Assembly: GCA_021234155.1 (NCBI GenBank)
Contig: JAJEKV010000027.1
Span: forward strand, 3,493,623 to 3,557,622
Reading direction: 5' to 3'
Source of the DNA: Isoetes taiwanensis
Lineage: Eukaryota; Streptophyta; Lycopodiopsida; Isoetales; Isoetaceae
DNA length: 64,000 nt
A program made the translations under genes and the position numbers. This document shows, piece after piece, positions 33,120 to 42,670 of the stretch. The first letter of the stretch is position 1. Each line of letters begins with the position of its first letter. The notes beneath the pieces were generated by a model. That model did no database searches. It saw nothing but the letters and a program-made list of their open reading frames with translations, and was not told the DNA's origin.

Positions 33120-34010
33120 AAAAATATAGCAATTTTGCGATAAATAGCCACTAAAATCAACACTGGAAGTGACAGGGTTGAGAGAAGACGAGATATTGGG
33201 CCAGATATATGCACATGTTGTAGGCCTGGGAGGACTTATAGACTTTGAGACTGATGTCCCCAGACAAATGATGGAGGCTGTGACTTATGATGGATCCTCA
33301 ATACCTCCAGAGGATGCATTTGAAATTGTCATGCGACAAGTCTGAAGGGGGTATGAAGCGTTGAAAGATGTCAAATTTGAAGTTTGCTAGCTCTTGGCTC
33401 TTGATCTTGTGTTCATAGAACGCGGTATCGAGTCCTCTTTCAAAATAACAAACCCAAATTGTTGTCGTAGGGACAAGAGAGAGAGGTATTTATCCGGTTT
33501 CATTTTTATTTCTTCTTGAATCGATGTTTCTTTTATGCAGGAGTGATTTATTGATGACTTACACATTGCAAGGCATGAGAGAGTCACCCTAGGTCGGGAC
33601 GCCAAAGATGTGCACATTATATGGGCTACCTTCACAAGGGGGAAATTATTGTGTTTTATGAATAAATATAGTCCATCCGAGTACAGGAGGTCCTCAAGCT
33701 TAAAGCTATGTCCTTAGTCAAGCAACCACGTGCCCCTAGCCGCCAAACTATGATCGAGTTATAGCAATGAATAGGGCTATACGCCATGTATGTCTTGGGG
33801 GCTTCAAAATGTACTCTGTCCTTGCAAATAAAGCGACTCTAGGCTTGAGTGGAGCCGGACAAGGAAGCATCTTTGGCAGCTTGTCCCATTACGTAAGACC
33901 CCGACATATTGTATATGTTAGATGCAATTGGGGCTGGAGTAAAGGAAGAGGACTTAGAAGAATTTGATTTGGGTACTCTAGGTCCTGATGCCAAGAAAAG
34001 GAAATGTACT
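33120..34010 (+). pseudogene. Decayed multi-exon-like coding stretch, unknown family
   Basis: A frame without Met reads EVTGLREDEILGQIYAHVVG…DFETDVPRQMMEAVTYDG…DAFEIVMRQV (about 33165-33343) and then stops. After a pyrimidine-rich TTTCTTTTATGCAG acceptor-like site near 33540, another segment reads FIDDLHIARHERVTLGRD…HIIWATFTRGKLLCFMNKY (33550-33700). A third ends LDAIGAGVKEEDLEEFDLG…DAKKRKCT at about 34010. All lie on the plus strand in line with the upstream unknown frames. This may be a single decayed gene or captured gene fragments. No domain recognised. Confidence 0.35.
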
Positions 34011-34545
34011 TGAAAAAAATATCTTTTCTATAAAATTCATGAATTGTTTTTATATGACAAAATTGCTTTTGTATGATTGTTCATCTATGAAATTCATTAA
34101 TTGTTAGAATTCAATGTCAGCAATAAATCCTTGTTAGATGTATATGTTAGGACTTCTTTAATGGTGAATTGGTCATTTCCATGTATGTACATCGAGGGTA
34201 AGCCACTCTTGCGAGAAATGTCGGCAGTTTTTGGGACTGATTTACATTTCACCAGATGCCTGGGTGGCGCTTAATTTCAAAATGTCGGCAGCTTTTAGCT
34301 GAAATGCCCGATTCGCACCATGGCTACTATGAACATTTTTAGTCTAGGGGTTTATGGGATCGGAATGAGACAATATTGCTTATTTGAATTTCTTCTCCTT
34401 ATTAAAATTCGCTCATGTCCATGGAAGGCTAACTCTGAAATCCCACAAAATGAAGCTTGACCGAATTGAGAATATTAACTGGTCATTACTAGCGAAGAAG
34501 GCGCTATTCCTATCCACGAGGTAGGCTTCTAGACGATTATTCCAA
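34011..34545. other. Intergenic, with a short tandem phrase
   Basis: ATGTCGGCAG(T/C)TTTT occurs twice (34218, 34281). A fragment near 34312-34320 (TCGCACCATGGC) echoes the GGTGCGAAA repeat. No gene seen. Confidence 0.4.
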
Positions 34546-35139
34546 TCACAAATATGAGATGGGCGTAGATGAGAAGGTCCTTCGGAAGGGTTCGGCGCCT
34601 TGGAAATGTCGTCGGGACATTAATAATAGTGTGGACAAATATTTCCAAAACCGAACGTGTTTCCCTTGGGTTTCCTTGTTGAGCTCGGTAAAGGTTGTTG
34701 GGGAAGGAGTTTTCCCGCGAGGCCTAAATGCGCCACAATATTCCAGTTTCAGGCGGTATTGCGGTATCGGTGGACCTGACTCACGGATCCGCGGCCCCGT
34801 CCCCTTCCCCACCCACAGGCGAACGGAGGCGGTGGAAGCCGTCGGGTCATGCGTCATGTGGCCCGGATGATGACATCCATGTCCGGCGTGGAGAAACCGA
34901 CCATTCCAGTTCCTATGTAATGAGCTGGATTACATCTTTGGGACCACGGGGGATGTCTACACACGGCCGAGTGCTTTGTGGCGAGTTGACCGGGAGCCAT
35001 GGTGCCGGTGGGCTGGCTGAATCAGGTTACCGATCTAAGGCGTTGGGGCCCTGGCAACATTCCCAGAATGTTTGGCGGTGGTGAGGGAGGAACAAAACAC
35101 GAAGCAGACCTACGAGGGCCAGCGGATTCTAGAAGTGCG
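34546..35139. other. GC-rich block with overlapping frames, unassigned
   Basis: GC rises sharply. Frames of about 100 codons are open on both strands (34559-34870 plus, 34546-34857 minus, 34728-35084 plus), so openness is not informative. The plus frame VDKYFQNRTCFPWVSLLSSVKVVG looks the most natural, but no family is recognised. Composition resembles the LINE block at 22-27 kb, so a LINE 5' fragment is possible. Confidence 0.3.
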
Positions 35140-35260
35140 GCATGATCAGCGGCTCGGCGGGGACCCGGCATGATCAGCGGGGACCGGCAAGATCAGCGGG
35201 GACCAGGCATGATCAGGCATCGGCCGAGGACCCGGCATGTCAGCATCCAGCGGGGATCGA
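35140..35260. repeat. GC-rich minisatellite (GGCATGATCAGCGGGGACC)n
   Basis: About five imperfect units of 17-22 bp built on GGCATGATCAGCGGGGACC, including a shortened GGCAAGATCAGCGGGGACC. Frames across it give repeated RHDQ/RSAGT peptides and are not believed. Confidence 0.75.
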
Positions 35261-35934
35261 GGTTGATTGCGGGAAGCCAGGTTCAGGTGGAGCAGCGTAC
35301 CCGCCCAAATCTGGCCAGCAAAGCCTCTAAGCTTGTTCCTAGTTGGAACAAGGCAGGGGACCAAAGTCGCAGATAAGCGAGGAATAAACGGAGCCCGAAG
35401 GAAGGGGAGCCTAGTATTGGAGATATGGTGGCCACGAGAGAGATAAAAGGGTGTTCCTTACACTTTCAGGCTTTAAAGGGGGATTAGATCTTGCAGGCGC
35501 ATACCCGACCTCACGATTCCCAAGCTTGCCTTGCCAGCTAAAATGGTGAGGTATGAGATCCATTATTGAGAGGAGGAAGGAATCAAGGAGGAAGAGGAGG
35601 GAGAGAGCACCGGACTTTGTCCCGATGGTGGAGGAGAGTAGAGGCCTTGGATATCAGAAGAAAAGGGCAAAGAGAGGCTCATCTAATTAGCCTCTTTGAG
35701 GGGCCCCCCATTTGTTGTGTACACAGGGGCGTGTTACTATCTGAGGGCGGGGACTATGCCTTAGCTAGATACTTCCGTGGATGCCTCCTTTAGGAGCCTT
35801 TTTGTAACCCTTTTTGATTGTTAATATATGAGTGTTTTAATATTTTTATCGTTATGGTTACATTTTAGTTCTCCTTCTAATAAATGTTGAGGTTCTGTAA
35901 TTATTTGCTATTCTATTTATTGCGGATGTGTACA
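35261..35934. other. Unassigned, ends in transcript-3'-like sequence
   Basis: A purine-rich GAGGAAGGAATCAAGGAGGA stretch near 35570-35600, then AT-rich DNA with GGAGCCTTTTTGTAACCC near 35791. The 75-codon plus frame at 35566 is not recognised. Confidence 0.35.
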
Positions 35935-36097
35935 TACTAGTGTTGACCGTGGGCACGGTGCGAAAATGACTATTCCACATTCTGTGGGAAGGTCTATTTC
36001 GCGACCGTCGCCACGATCTTGTCAAATAGTAGTTCCAAAGTTTTTGGAGGGCGCAATTTCGCACCGTGACTACGGTGCGAAATAGACTGTTCCACAC
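35935..36097. repeat. GGTGCGAAA palindromic repeat cluster 2
   Basis: Units GGGCACGGTGCGAAAATGAC…GAAGGTCTATTTCGCGACC and GCGCAATTTCGCACCGTGAC, the last being a near-perfect palindrome with the following TACGGTGCGAAATAGAC. Confidence 0.7.
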
Positions 36098-37740
36098 ACT
36101 GCGAAGAGAATGCTTATCTGAATTTAGAATCTACATGTAAGGAAAATGGCCAAGAGCTTTCCAAATTGAAAATGTGCGGTAAATAGATGGATCACATGTA
36201 TCACTTATGGTTACATACTTATAACTAGCTTAATGTACGAGAAATATTCTAGTAAATGTAATTTAGAACTCATATAAGAAGCATAGCATACATGAATGCA
36301 GCAGTTCATTCGCACTCGGGCTCATCATGAGCAGGTGGTTGAGTGATGCTATTAAGCTCATAGACACGACGCTCTGGAACCCAATCAAGGTGGATAACAA
36401 CACGATAAAAACCGGAGGAAGAACGATTTTGACCCTCTGTTACTCCATCCAGCCAAGGAGCAAGGGGGATACCCCTCTGCTTGCATCTATAGATCATTAT
36501 ATGTCATAGTGCAAGTAATGGAGTCTATATCTTCGGGACGAGGAGGCAAGGTAGACCCCCCTGTAATAAGAAGAACCAGACCGAGACATAGCAAATGGAT
36601 GCCTTCTGCATTGAATGGAGCTGTATTTATATCGAACACAATTATTGATATGCAATGTAGCAGCATTATTGGTCATATATACTGACATAATGTACAAAAT
36701 ACACATGTAAATATAATGTACATATATAGTATATATACATGGTTTCTCTTTAAATAACCATCTATGCCTTCATTGTCATTGCCTCTTTTCCCCTTGTTCT
36801 TTGTTGTTTTTGCATGCTCCTTGCCTACCCTCTGCTTCTTGTTGCTCCTTGCCTCTGTCTGCTGCTCCTTGCATGCTCCTTGCCTCCCCTGCGCTCCTTG
36901 TTTGTCCCTTTATTCGGTAGCTTTTTGTTCCTTGTCTGCTCTACTAGTTTCTTGCAAATGGTAACTTTGCAAAGAACATCCTCCGGCTGATCGATCGAAT
37001 ACCGCAAGCATCTTGTGAGAATAAATCGATGCACTTTTGATGAATTTTTTAGCAACTTTTGGGAGCATCGGTGGCGCCGCGGTCCAACCATGAAGCTTGC
37101 AAGGCAGCCGATCAACTTCATTATCGATCGCTATACTGTCATCTCCTCCACCGCTGCGGAGATCAGTTCGAGTCATGCAAGGATCACTCTAAGTGCTTTG
37201 GAACTTCTTGAACCCCCTCGGGGTTTAGAAGATAGGCTAGAACAGGTTGAAGGACATGCTTTTCCATAGTTTCATGGCCTACTCTCTGGATCAATATGTA
37301 CCTCTGGTCATTCCTACTAGTGAAAAGAATCAGATTTATATCCTCATTGAACTTCCATTACAAATCTTTTGTGGATATTGGTCAGCTCCCTATTCCGTTC
37401 CTTGACTTCAATATCCCATGGTTACTTGCCTAAATTCCCAACTTGGGATACAATTCCTTGGGATACACGTGACCTATGGCTACATAGCACACAAAGACAT
37501 AATAATACATATCACGGTAAAGATACTCCATTGGAATTATGTGTATAAACTGGTATAAACCTACGATTTTCATAGAAATTAAGTATATAAGCAAGTGACT
37601 TCCGTGTAATTAAGTAACATCCTAAAATTATCATGTATTATCTTGGCAATAATTTTCCTTTTAACTTTTTAGTAAGTAAATGATTTCTTCTACCATTTTC
37701 ATTGTATTTTCTCATGTGATTGTTTTATTTGTGGTTGTAT
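36098..37740. other. Mixed non-coding with one ORF remnant and a pyrimidine repeat
   Basis: The minus frame 36306-36497 (GIPLAPWLDGVTEGQNRSSSGFYRV…) looks coding-like but is unassigned. 36770-36910 holds irregular repeats of TTGCATGCTCCTTGCCT and CTGCTCCTTG, which make the overlapping Leu/Cys-rich frame. The plus frame 37015-37269 (84 codons, FFSNFWEHRWRRGP) is likewise unassigned. Confidence 0.35.
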
Positions 37741-38010
37741 TGACCGCATTGCCCAGCCACGGTGCGAAATTGCCCCGATTACAAATTATTGAAGGAGCCT
37801 ATTTTGCAATCGTGGCTCACGGTCGCGGCGAAACACGTGGATCGGTTTTGTTACAGGCCCATATTTTCGCCCGTAGCCCGCGGTGCGAAATCGCATTCAG
37901 TTACAAATTATTGAAGGGCCTATTTCGCACCGTGGCTGGCAGCGAAATACGTGATCCGGTTTTATTCTGAACCCATATTTACGCGTTGGCCCTCGGTGCG
38001 CCAGCCACAT
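37741..38010. repeat. GGTGCGAAA palindromic repeat cluster 3
   Basis: The clearest cluster: GCCACGGTGCGAAAT and GCGGTGCGAAAT alternate with inverted CCTATTTCGCACCGTGGC at steps of about 57-64 bp. The linkers share TTACAAATTATTGAAGG and ATCGGTTTTGTTACAGGCCCATATTT. At least five half-units are present. Confidence 0.75.
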
Positions 38011-38170
38011 GCATCGGTTTACTTACAATACAGCATTTAGCACAATGACCACTATCGAACCGATAAATAAACCAACTCTTTTACAAGAGAGACACTATCA
38101 AGAGCTCTCTGGATATGGACATAACCTTTGCCTTGCCTACATCTCATTGATCTCCACTCCCTTGATCGCC
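38011..38170. other. Spacer
   Basis: No feature recognised between the palindromic cluster and the transposase-like relic. Confidence 0.4.
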
Positions 38171-39900
38171 TCAACAACGGTGGGACTTATACCAAGCTTC
38201 CCTCTTTTTTTTTTTTATTTGGTTTTTGTCTAAACAACTTAGCAAGTGTTGATTCACTCTAGTTCCAGTGATTTCTTCACCCTTTTGGACACGATCCTTC
38301 CGTAAAACCATTGACACATCTGCTGTAAGGAATTCCCCAACCGAACCTCTAAGTGTTGAGTGAAGCGGGAAGAATGTATTCTTTGCTTGCTTATGGGACT
38401 TCTCCATTCCACCGTGTATTCCAAATTCCCAGGCTTCCATATTCTCGACAAACCACACGCCATGTGCAAGCAAAATATGGACATAGTGAGTCAAATTGGC
38501 CTCACCCCATGCCGTCGGGAAAGACTTAGTGAAGTTTGTGACGGCCTCCTGAATTTGGCAACATCATTTTCTGCACCTTTTTTCCATTTCCTTCACCAAA
38601 GATCTGAGAGAAATCACCGCCATGCCTTGATTTTCTTCAGTGATCTACCACGATCATTTCGATCATCCTCACCGCAATAAGATCCTTGTAAGCTTCCCAA
38701 ACACCGGATAAGTTCTCTTTGGGGAGGCAAAAACCTCTTAGCCTTTGGACCACCCATCTTTTTGGGTTTTTCGGGGAAACCTTGCGGATACCTTTGGATC
38801 TTGAAGTATTTTGTAGTGCCCACCATGAAGTCCCACATTAGATAGCACCTTTTCAACTTCATGCATAGCAGACTTTCTAGAGCTTTGGGGTGATTTATTC
38901 CAAGCAAACAGGATACTCATGTAAACCATCTTGTCTATGATTCTCAAGAAAGCATGAAGGGTGCATATGTGTACTCTTTTAACGAATTGGCAGAATTGGC
39001 ATCAAGGTTGTGTCCTTCTCTTCTCTATTTGGTGGCTCATCACGGACCCTGATCCTAATGTACTCTTGTCCAACCCAAACTGAATCTCTTCGCGCGATAG
39101 AGGCGAGTGAGGACAAGCATGAGTAGTCTTACCAGCACCATGCTTCATTCTCGTACATGCATTTTATTGTCTTCAAATCTGCAGCAAAAGTTTTTCTTCA
39201 ATTCCGTGAGAGGCAATCATTGTGGAGATGGGTGTTTGATCAAAAACCCATTTCAAAGATCTTGTGATTTTTCTCACGGTACCTGAAATAAACCAATCCA
39301 CCAAATGTGATCTTTAGACTGGAGGGAAAACTTACCATCTAGATTTGACTCTTCATTCCTTTGTATTCAAAGCTCGTTCATTAGACTCGATGAAACCCTC
39401 TCGTACTTCTACGCCTTTCATCAATTCCATTTCATCCAAAACAATTCTTAGTTTGCCAAAGACACTCTTCTACCTTCATATCATAAAATCGAACCAAAAG
39501 CTGAAGCATTCTACTTAAGTCTATCCAGAATTGTTATTTTCATTAAAGGCGGAAAAGTATCACCAAACTTCGACTTCTTCTTGCCTTTGGCATAGGATGG
39601 CAATGTATCCAAATTGACACCGCTGGTCACCGATACATATCACCAAGAAGCTCTTGCACTTGTCTGCTTTATGGTCGAATGACAAGTCCTACCTTTGGTC
39701 ATCCTTTTATAGTAGAATAGGATTGACAATGCCTTGTTGATTCACATGCCATCCCGGAGTTTCATCCTAAACAGTAGTCAGAAGCTTGCAATCTAATGAA
39801 ATTGATGCTAACTGATGGAAAATCTTTAGCAATGTGGAATGATTCTTGGTCAAGAATCCTCTTAACAAATGAAGGGTGTAAGAAAACGAACCCACCAAAG
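38171..39900 (-). pseudogene. Possible DNA-transposase C-terminal relic
   Basis: Minus-strand fragments in shifting frames: FLRIIDKMVYMSILFAWNKSP near 38885-38947; LHGGHYKI..DPKV…RKTQKDGWSKG/PKAKRFLPPQRELI near 38700-38860; and YVHILLAHGVWFVE…GGMEKSHKQAKNTFF near 38360-38485. A 'H-hydrophobic…G-EK-H…K' tail after a 'GGH..I..D…PK…G..A..' segment recalls C-termini of some eukaryotic DDE transposases and their host-derived relatives. I cannot name the family and rate this only as plausible. Many frameshifts. Confidence 0.35.
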
Positions 39901-39919
39901 ACCCAAAAAAAAGGAAGCG

Positions 39920-39964
39920 TGGGGTGCTAAAAGCATGTGTCCGGACGCGTGCTTTTGCACCCCA
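39920..39964. repeat. 45-bp near-perfect palindrome
   Basis: The left arm TGGGGTGCTAAAAGCATGTG and the right arm CGCGTGCTTTTGCACCCCA pair around GTCCGGAC, with one bulged base and two mismatches. A CCACCAAAGA phrase lies just right of it and about 25 bp to the left, which could be a short direct repeat. Confidence 0.65.
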
Positions 39965-40200
39965 CCAAAGATACTTTTGCCCCAGAAAGCATCTGATTAA
40001 ATTATGACCGAGAAGACCACTTCTAAGGAGCAAGATAGAATCTTGATGGTAATGCTCCTCAGTAGGTAAAGTAGAGCAAGCTTCTTAATCAGAATAAAAT
40101 ACATTGATATAGACATTTTAAAAATATCAGGATGCACAGATGCAACATTCTGTGACCACACTTGCGCGTAGAACAGAATAAAGTAAAGCAAGGTAAAATT

Positions 40201-40600
40201 CTAAACCAAGTGTTCAAATCTTACCTTATTCACAAGAGAAGAATCCTCCAATACAACAGTGTCTACCATTGTTGTCGTAGTTGTTGGTTTATATATGTTC
40301 TCCTTGTCTTCATGTTGAAGGTTAGTCAGGAATGGCTCCTTTTCCTCCCTAGACAGTTTTTGTGCTGCAACAATGCCAAAAAGCATTTGCCTTCTGGGCA
40401 ATCTCTTCAATCAGGCCCTAGAAAAATCTTTACTACGAGCAAGCCCATCAATATTAAGGGGACATGCAAGCCCAGTTCAATGCTCTCATATACGGTCTGT
40501 ATCCATGTCCAAAACGTCCATCGGGCCATATTATCGCACAACCATACTCGATCTAGTGCTGATACTCAATTGCAATTAGAGACAGATAGGAAAACCCAGA
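40201..40600 (-). pseudogene. Exon-like segment with a good splice donor, unknown protein
   Basis: Minus frame from 40410 reads MKRLPRRQMLFGIVAAQKLSREEKEPFLTNLQHEDKENIYKP…VVLEDSSLVNK and ends at AAG|GTAAGA (last exon base 40225), a near-ideal plant donor. Upstream, the same frame reads GLARSKDFSRA before a TGA just 5' of the Met. The strongly charged, non-repetitive composition favours a real exon. I do not recognise the protein. The plus-strand 184-codon frame at 40162-40716 overlaps it and is less natural (Cys/Ser rich). Confidence 0.4.
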
Positions 40601-40879
40601 AAAGGCCATTATTACCTAATCGCCAGACAGAAACAAGCATGCGAATAATAAGCTTGGACAATATCTCTTCAAAGGAATACTTCTCTTCTCAGACAAAGTT
40701 CGGCATGGTTGTTTGAATATGCGAATTTTTAAGCTGAAGAATCAGGAGAAACTACGATTAAATCGCCAAAAAAAAAAGAAAAAGGAAACTACATCCTCTC
40801 AATAAGCCAATAGCTATGGCAGAAAGACAGAAAGCATGGCAGAAGAAGTAATTTCCTTAATTTTTCTAAGTTACTAGCG

Positions 40880-41220
40880 ATTGTGGGATGGAAACCAGGC
40901 GATCCACGGAGCGTGGAGCCTGATTGACATCCCAAGAATGTCAACTAAATGGACATGCCTGTAACGTGGAGACCACTTAGTTGTCCATTCTATGACATGT
41001 GTCAAATATCGAATGGCTAAAGTCAAGAATGTTAGTAAGAAAAATCAGAATATAAGTTAAAAACCAGAATGCAAGTAGATGGATATTCTTGGAAATTAAA
41101 CTTGTCACATGGCGATATCTCATTGGACGATATGATAGAATGGAGACTAAGTGGTTTCTATGTAGATATAAAAAACTTATTATCTAACGGGACACGATGA
41201 ATTTTGTTGAGGTGGATTGC
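40880..41220 (+). repeat. Diverged dispersed repeat, related to 5.6-5.75 kb
   Basis: Contains AGAATGCAAGTAGATGGATATTCTTGG and then TGTCACATGGCGATATCTCATTGG, in the same order as the minus strand near 5600-5745. Inside, GACCACTTAG/GACTAAGTGG and AATGGACAT-type phrases repeat. No terminal repeats fixed. Confidence 0.5.
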
Positions 41221-42478
41221 AATGTGGACACTTAGAATTATAGTAAATGTTGCACCTCCCTCTAGGCAAGCCTGCTAAAAACAAATCTACTTAACCATAT
41301 AATTGCAAAGGCTATATCCTATTATCTTAGTGTTCATAGTTCGAAATCAAAGTACATAAAATTGGTTCATTTACTCAACTCCTATTTTGGGAGCAATATT
41401 ATGTATTCATCATGCCAATTTGATGAGTACATAATACACTTTATTATGTATAAAAAGTTTAAGACTACCCTTATGCTCTTACCCAATGGAGCTCAAATTT
41501 TCCCATTCAAAGGGATTTGTACAACTCGAATTACCTCGTCAAATATAATTTATCTACTTTACTCAAAGCATGCAACTTCAACATTTGTGAATAAGATAGG
41601 ACACTACCAAGTTAAACACTCAGAGGTTTGACGAAAAAGCCTTTATTAATGATGCACATAAAGAAAATAATGTTTCCACCCATAAGGGAATAGACAATAA
41701 ATCTTGAAAATGAAGATGAAACAACAATTAGTTACCTATAACAAGCTTCTCTCCTAGGCTCATGGTTGTTCGCCATAGTTGGTAAGCTTGTCAATGTTCA
41801 AACATATTAAAGGCATTTCTATTTGGACATTTGGCATTTCTATCTGCACATAGATCTCAATGAGACTTTGAACAAGAACATTAGTGGAAGGCCCTAAAAA
41901 TAAAACATTAAACACTATTAGTATCTCTTAAATCAGATTCTATACATTAGGGCGAGTAAGCACTACAAACTTTGTAATAACATGGATCCTATAAGTGAAA
42001 TGAATATATCTACCTCCATTTTCTTCAAATTCATTTGTTAGAAACAACAAATTTATAAAACAATCACACTTTGTTAACCGAATGGAAAGAAAGAAAGAAT
42101 AGATATATATGAAAGAAAGAAAGAATAGAAAGAAAGAAAGAATCTACATTTACATTTACGGTTCTTTTCTTCAGATTTCATTGTCTCAAGAGACCCATGT
42201 ATCCTGTTTTGTGCATGCATTGTTTGTTCTGAATCTTTGCTGTTCCTTTGTTGTTTCCTGTCATGGCATAGCAGCAGGGGAACCAAAGCTACAAGAGAAC
42301 CTCTGTAAATGAACACCATCTTAGTTTATTATTGTCTATGTAAACGTTGAGTGTTCAGTCTTTAGCAATCGACCCCAAATTTCATCAATTTCGACCACAA
42401 AAGATTTGGTAACTAGGGTATGAATTTGATTGTTTATCTGAAATCCGCCATAATCTATTCTTTACTTGCACGTTTTCT
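41221..42478. other. Intergenic with (GAAA)n tract
   Basis: AT-rich, no gene. 42084-42145 is an imperfect (GAAA)n/(GAAAGAAT)n tract split by ATATATAT. Confidence 0.5.
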
Positions 42479-42670
42479 TTGGGAATAATCTGTTCAAAGC
42501 TTGAGGCATGGCAGCGCCGCATTCCAGAGCTGGAAGCTATAGCCATGGGCATGGTGAACATCATGGAGAGCATCCGAGATAACCTATGTCATCCCTTCTG
42601 CTTCTATTCACAGAAGCTTCAAGTTTTTACTTTCATTCACACAGAAGCTTTTTATTCGTTCTTCTCCAGC
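42479..42670 (+). other. Exon-like stretch abutting the X1 boundary
   Basis: The open frame reads SKLEAWQRRIPELEAIAMGMVNIMESIRDN, with an amphipathic, plausible composition; the sister frame is His-rich (YSHGHGEHHGEHP). It runs without a stop across the point (about 42671) where the duplicated X block starts, so the tail of the frame is X sequence. Function unknown. Confidence 0.25.

Noticed and set aside
40162-40716. 184-codon plus ORF
   Set aside because: Overlaps a more natural minus-strand exon-like frame with a good donor. Composition (Cys/Ser/Tyr) looks accidental.
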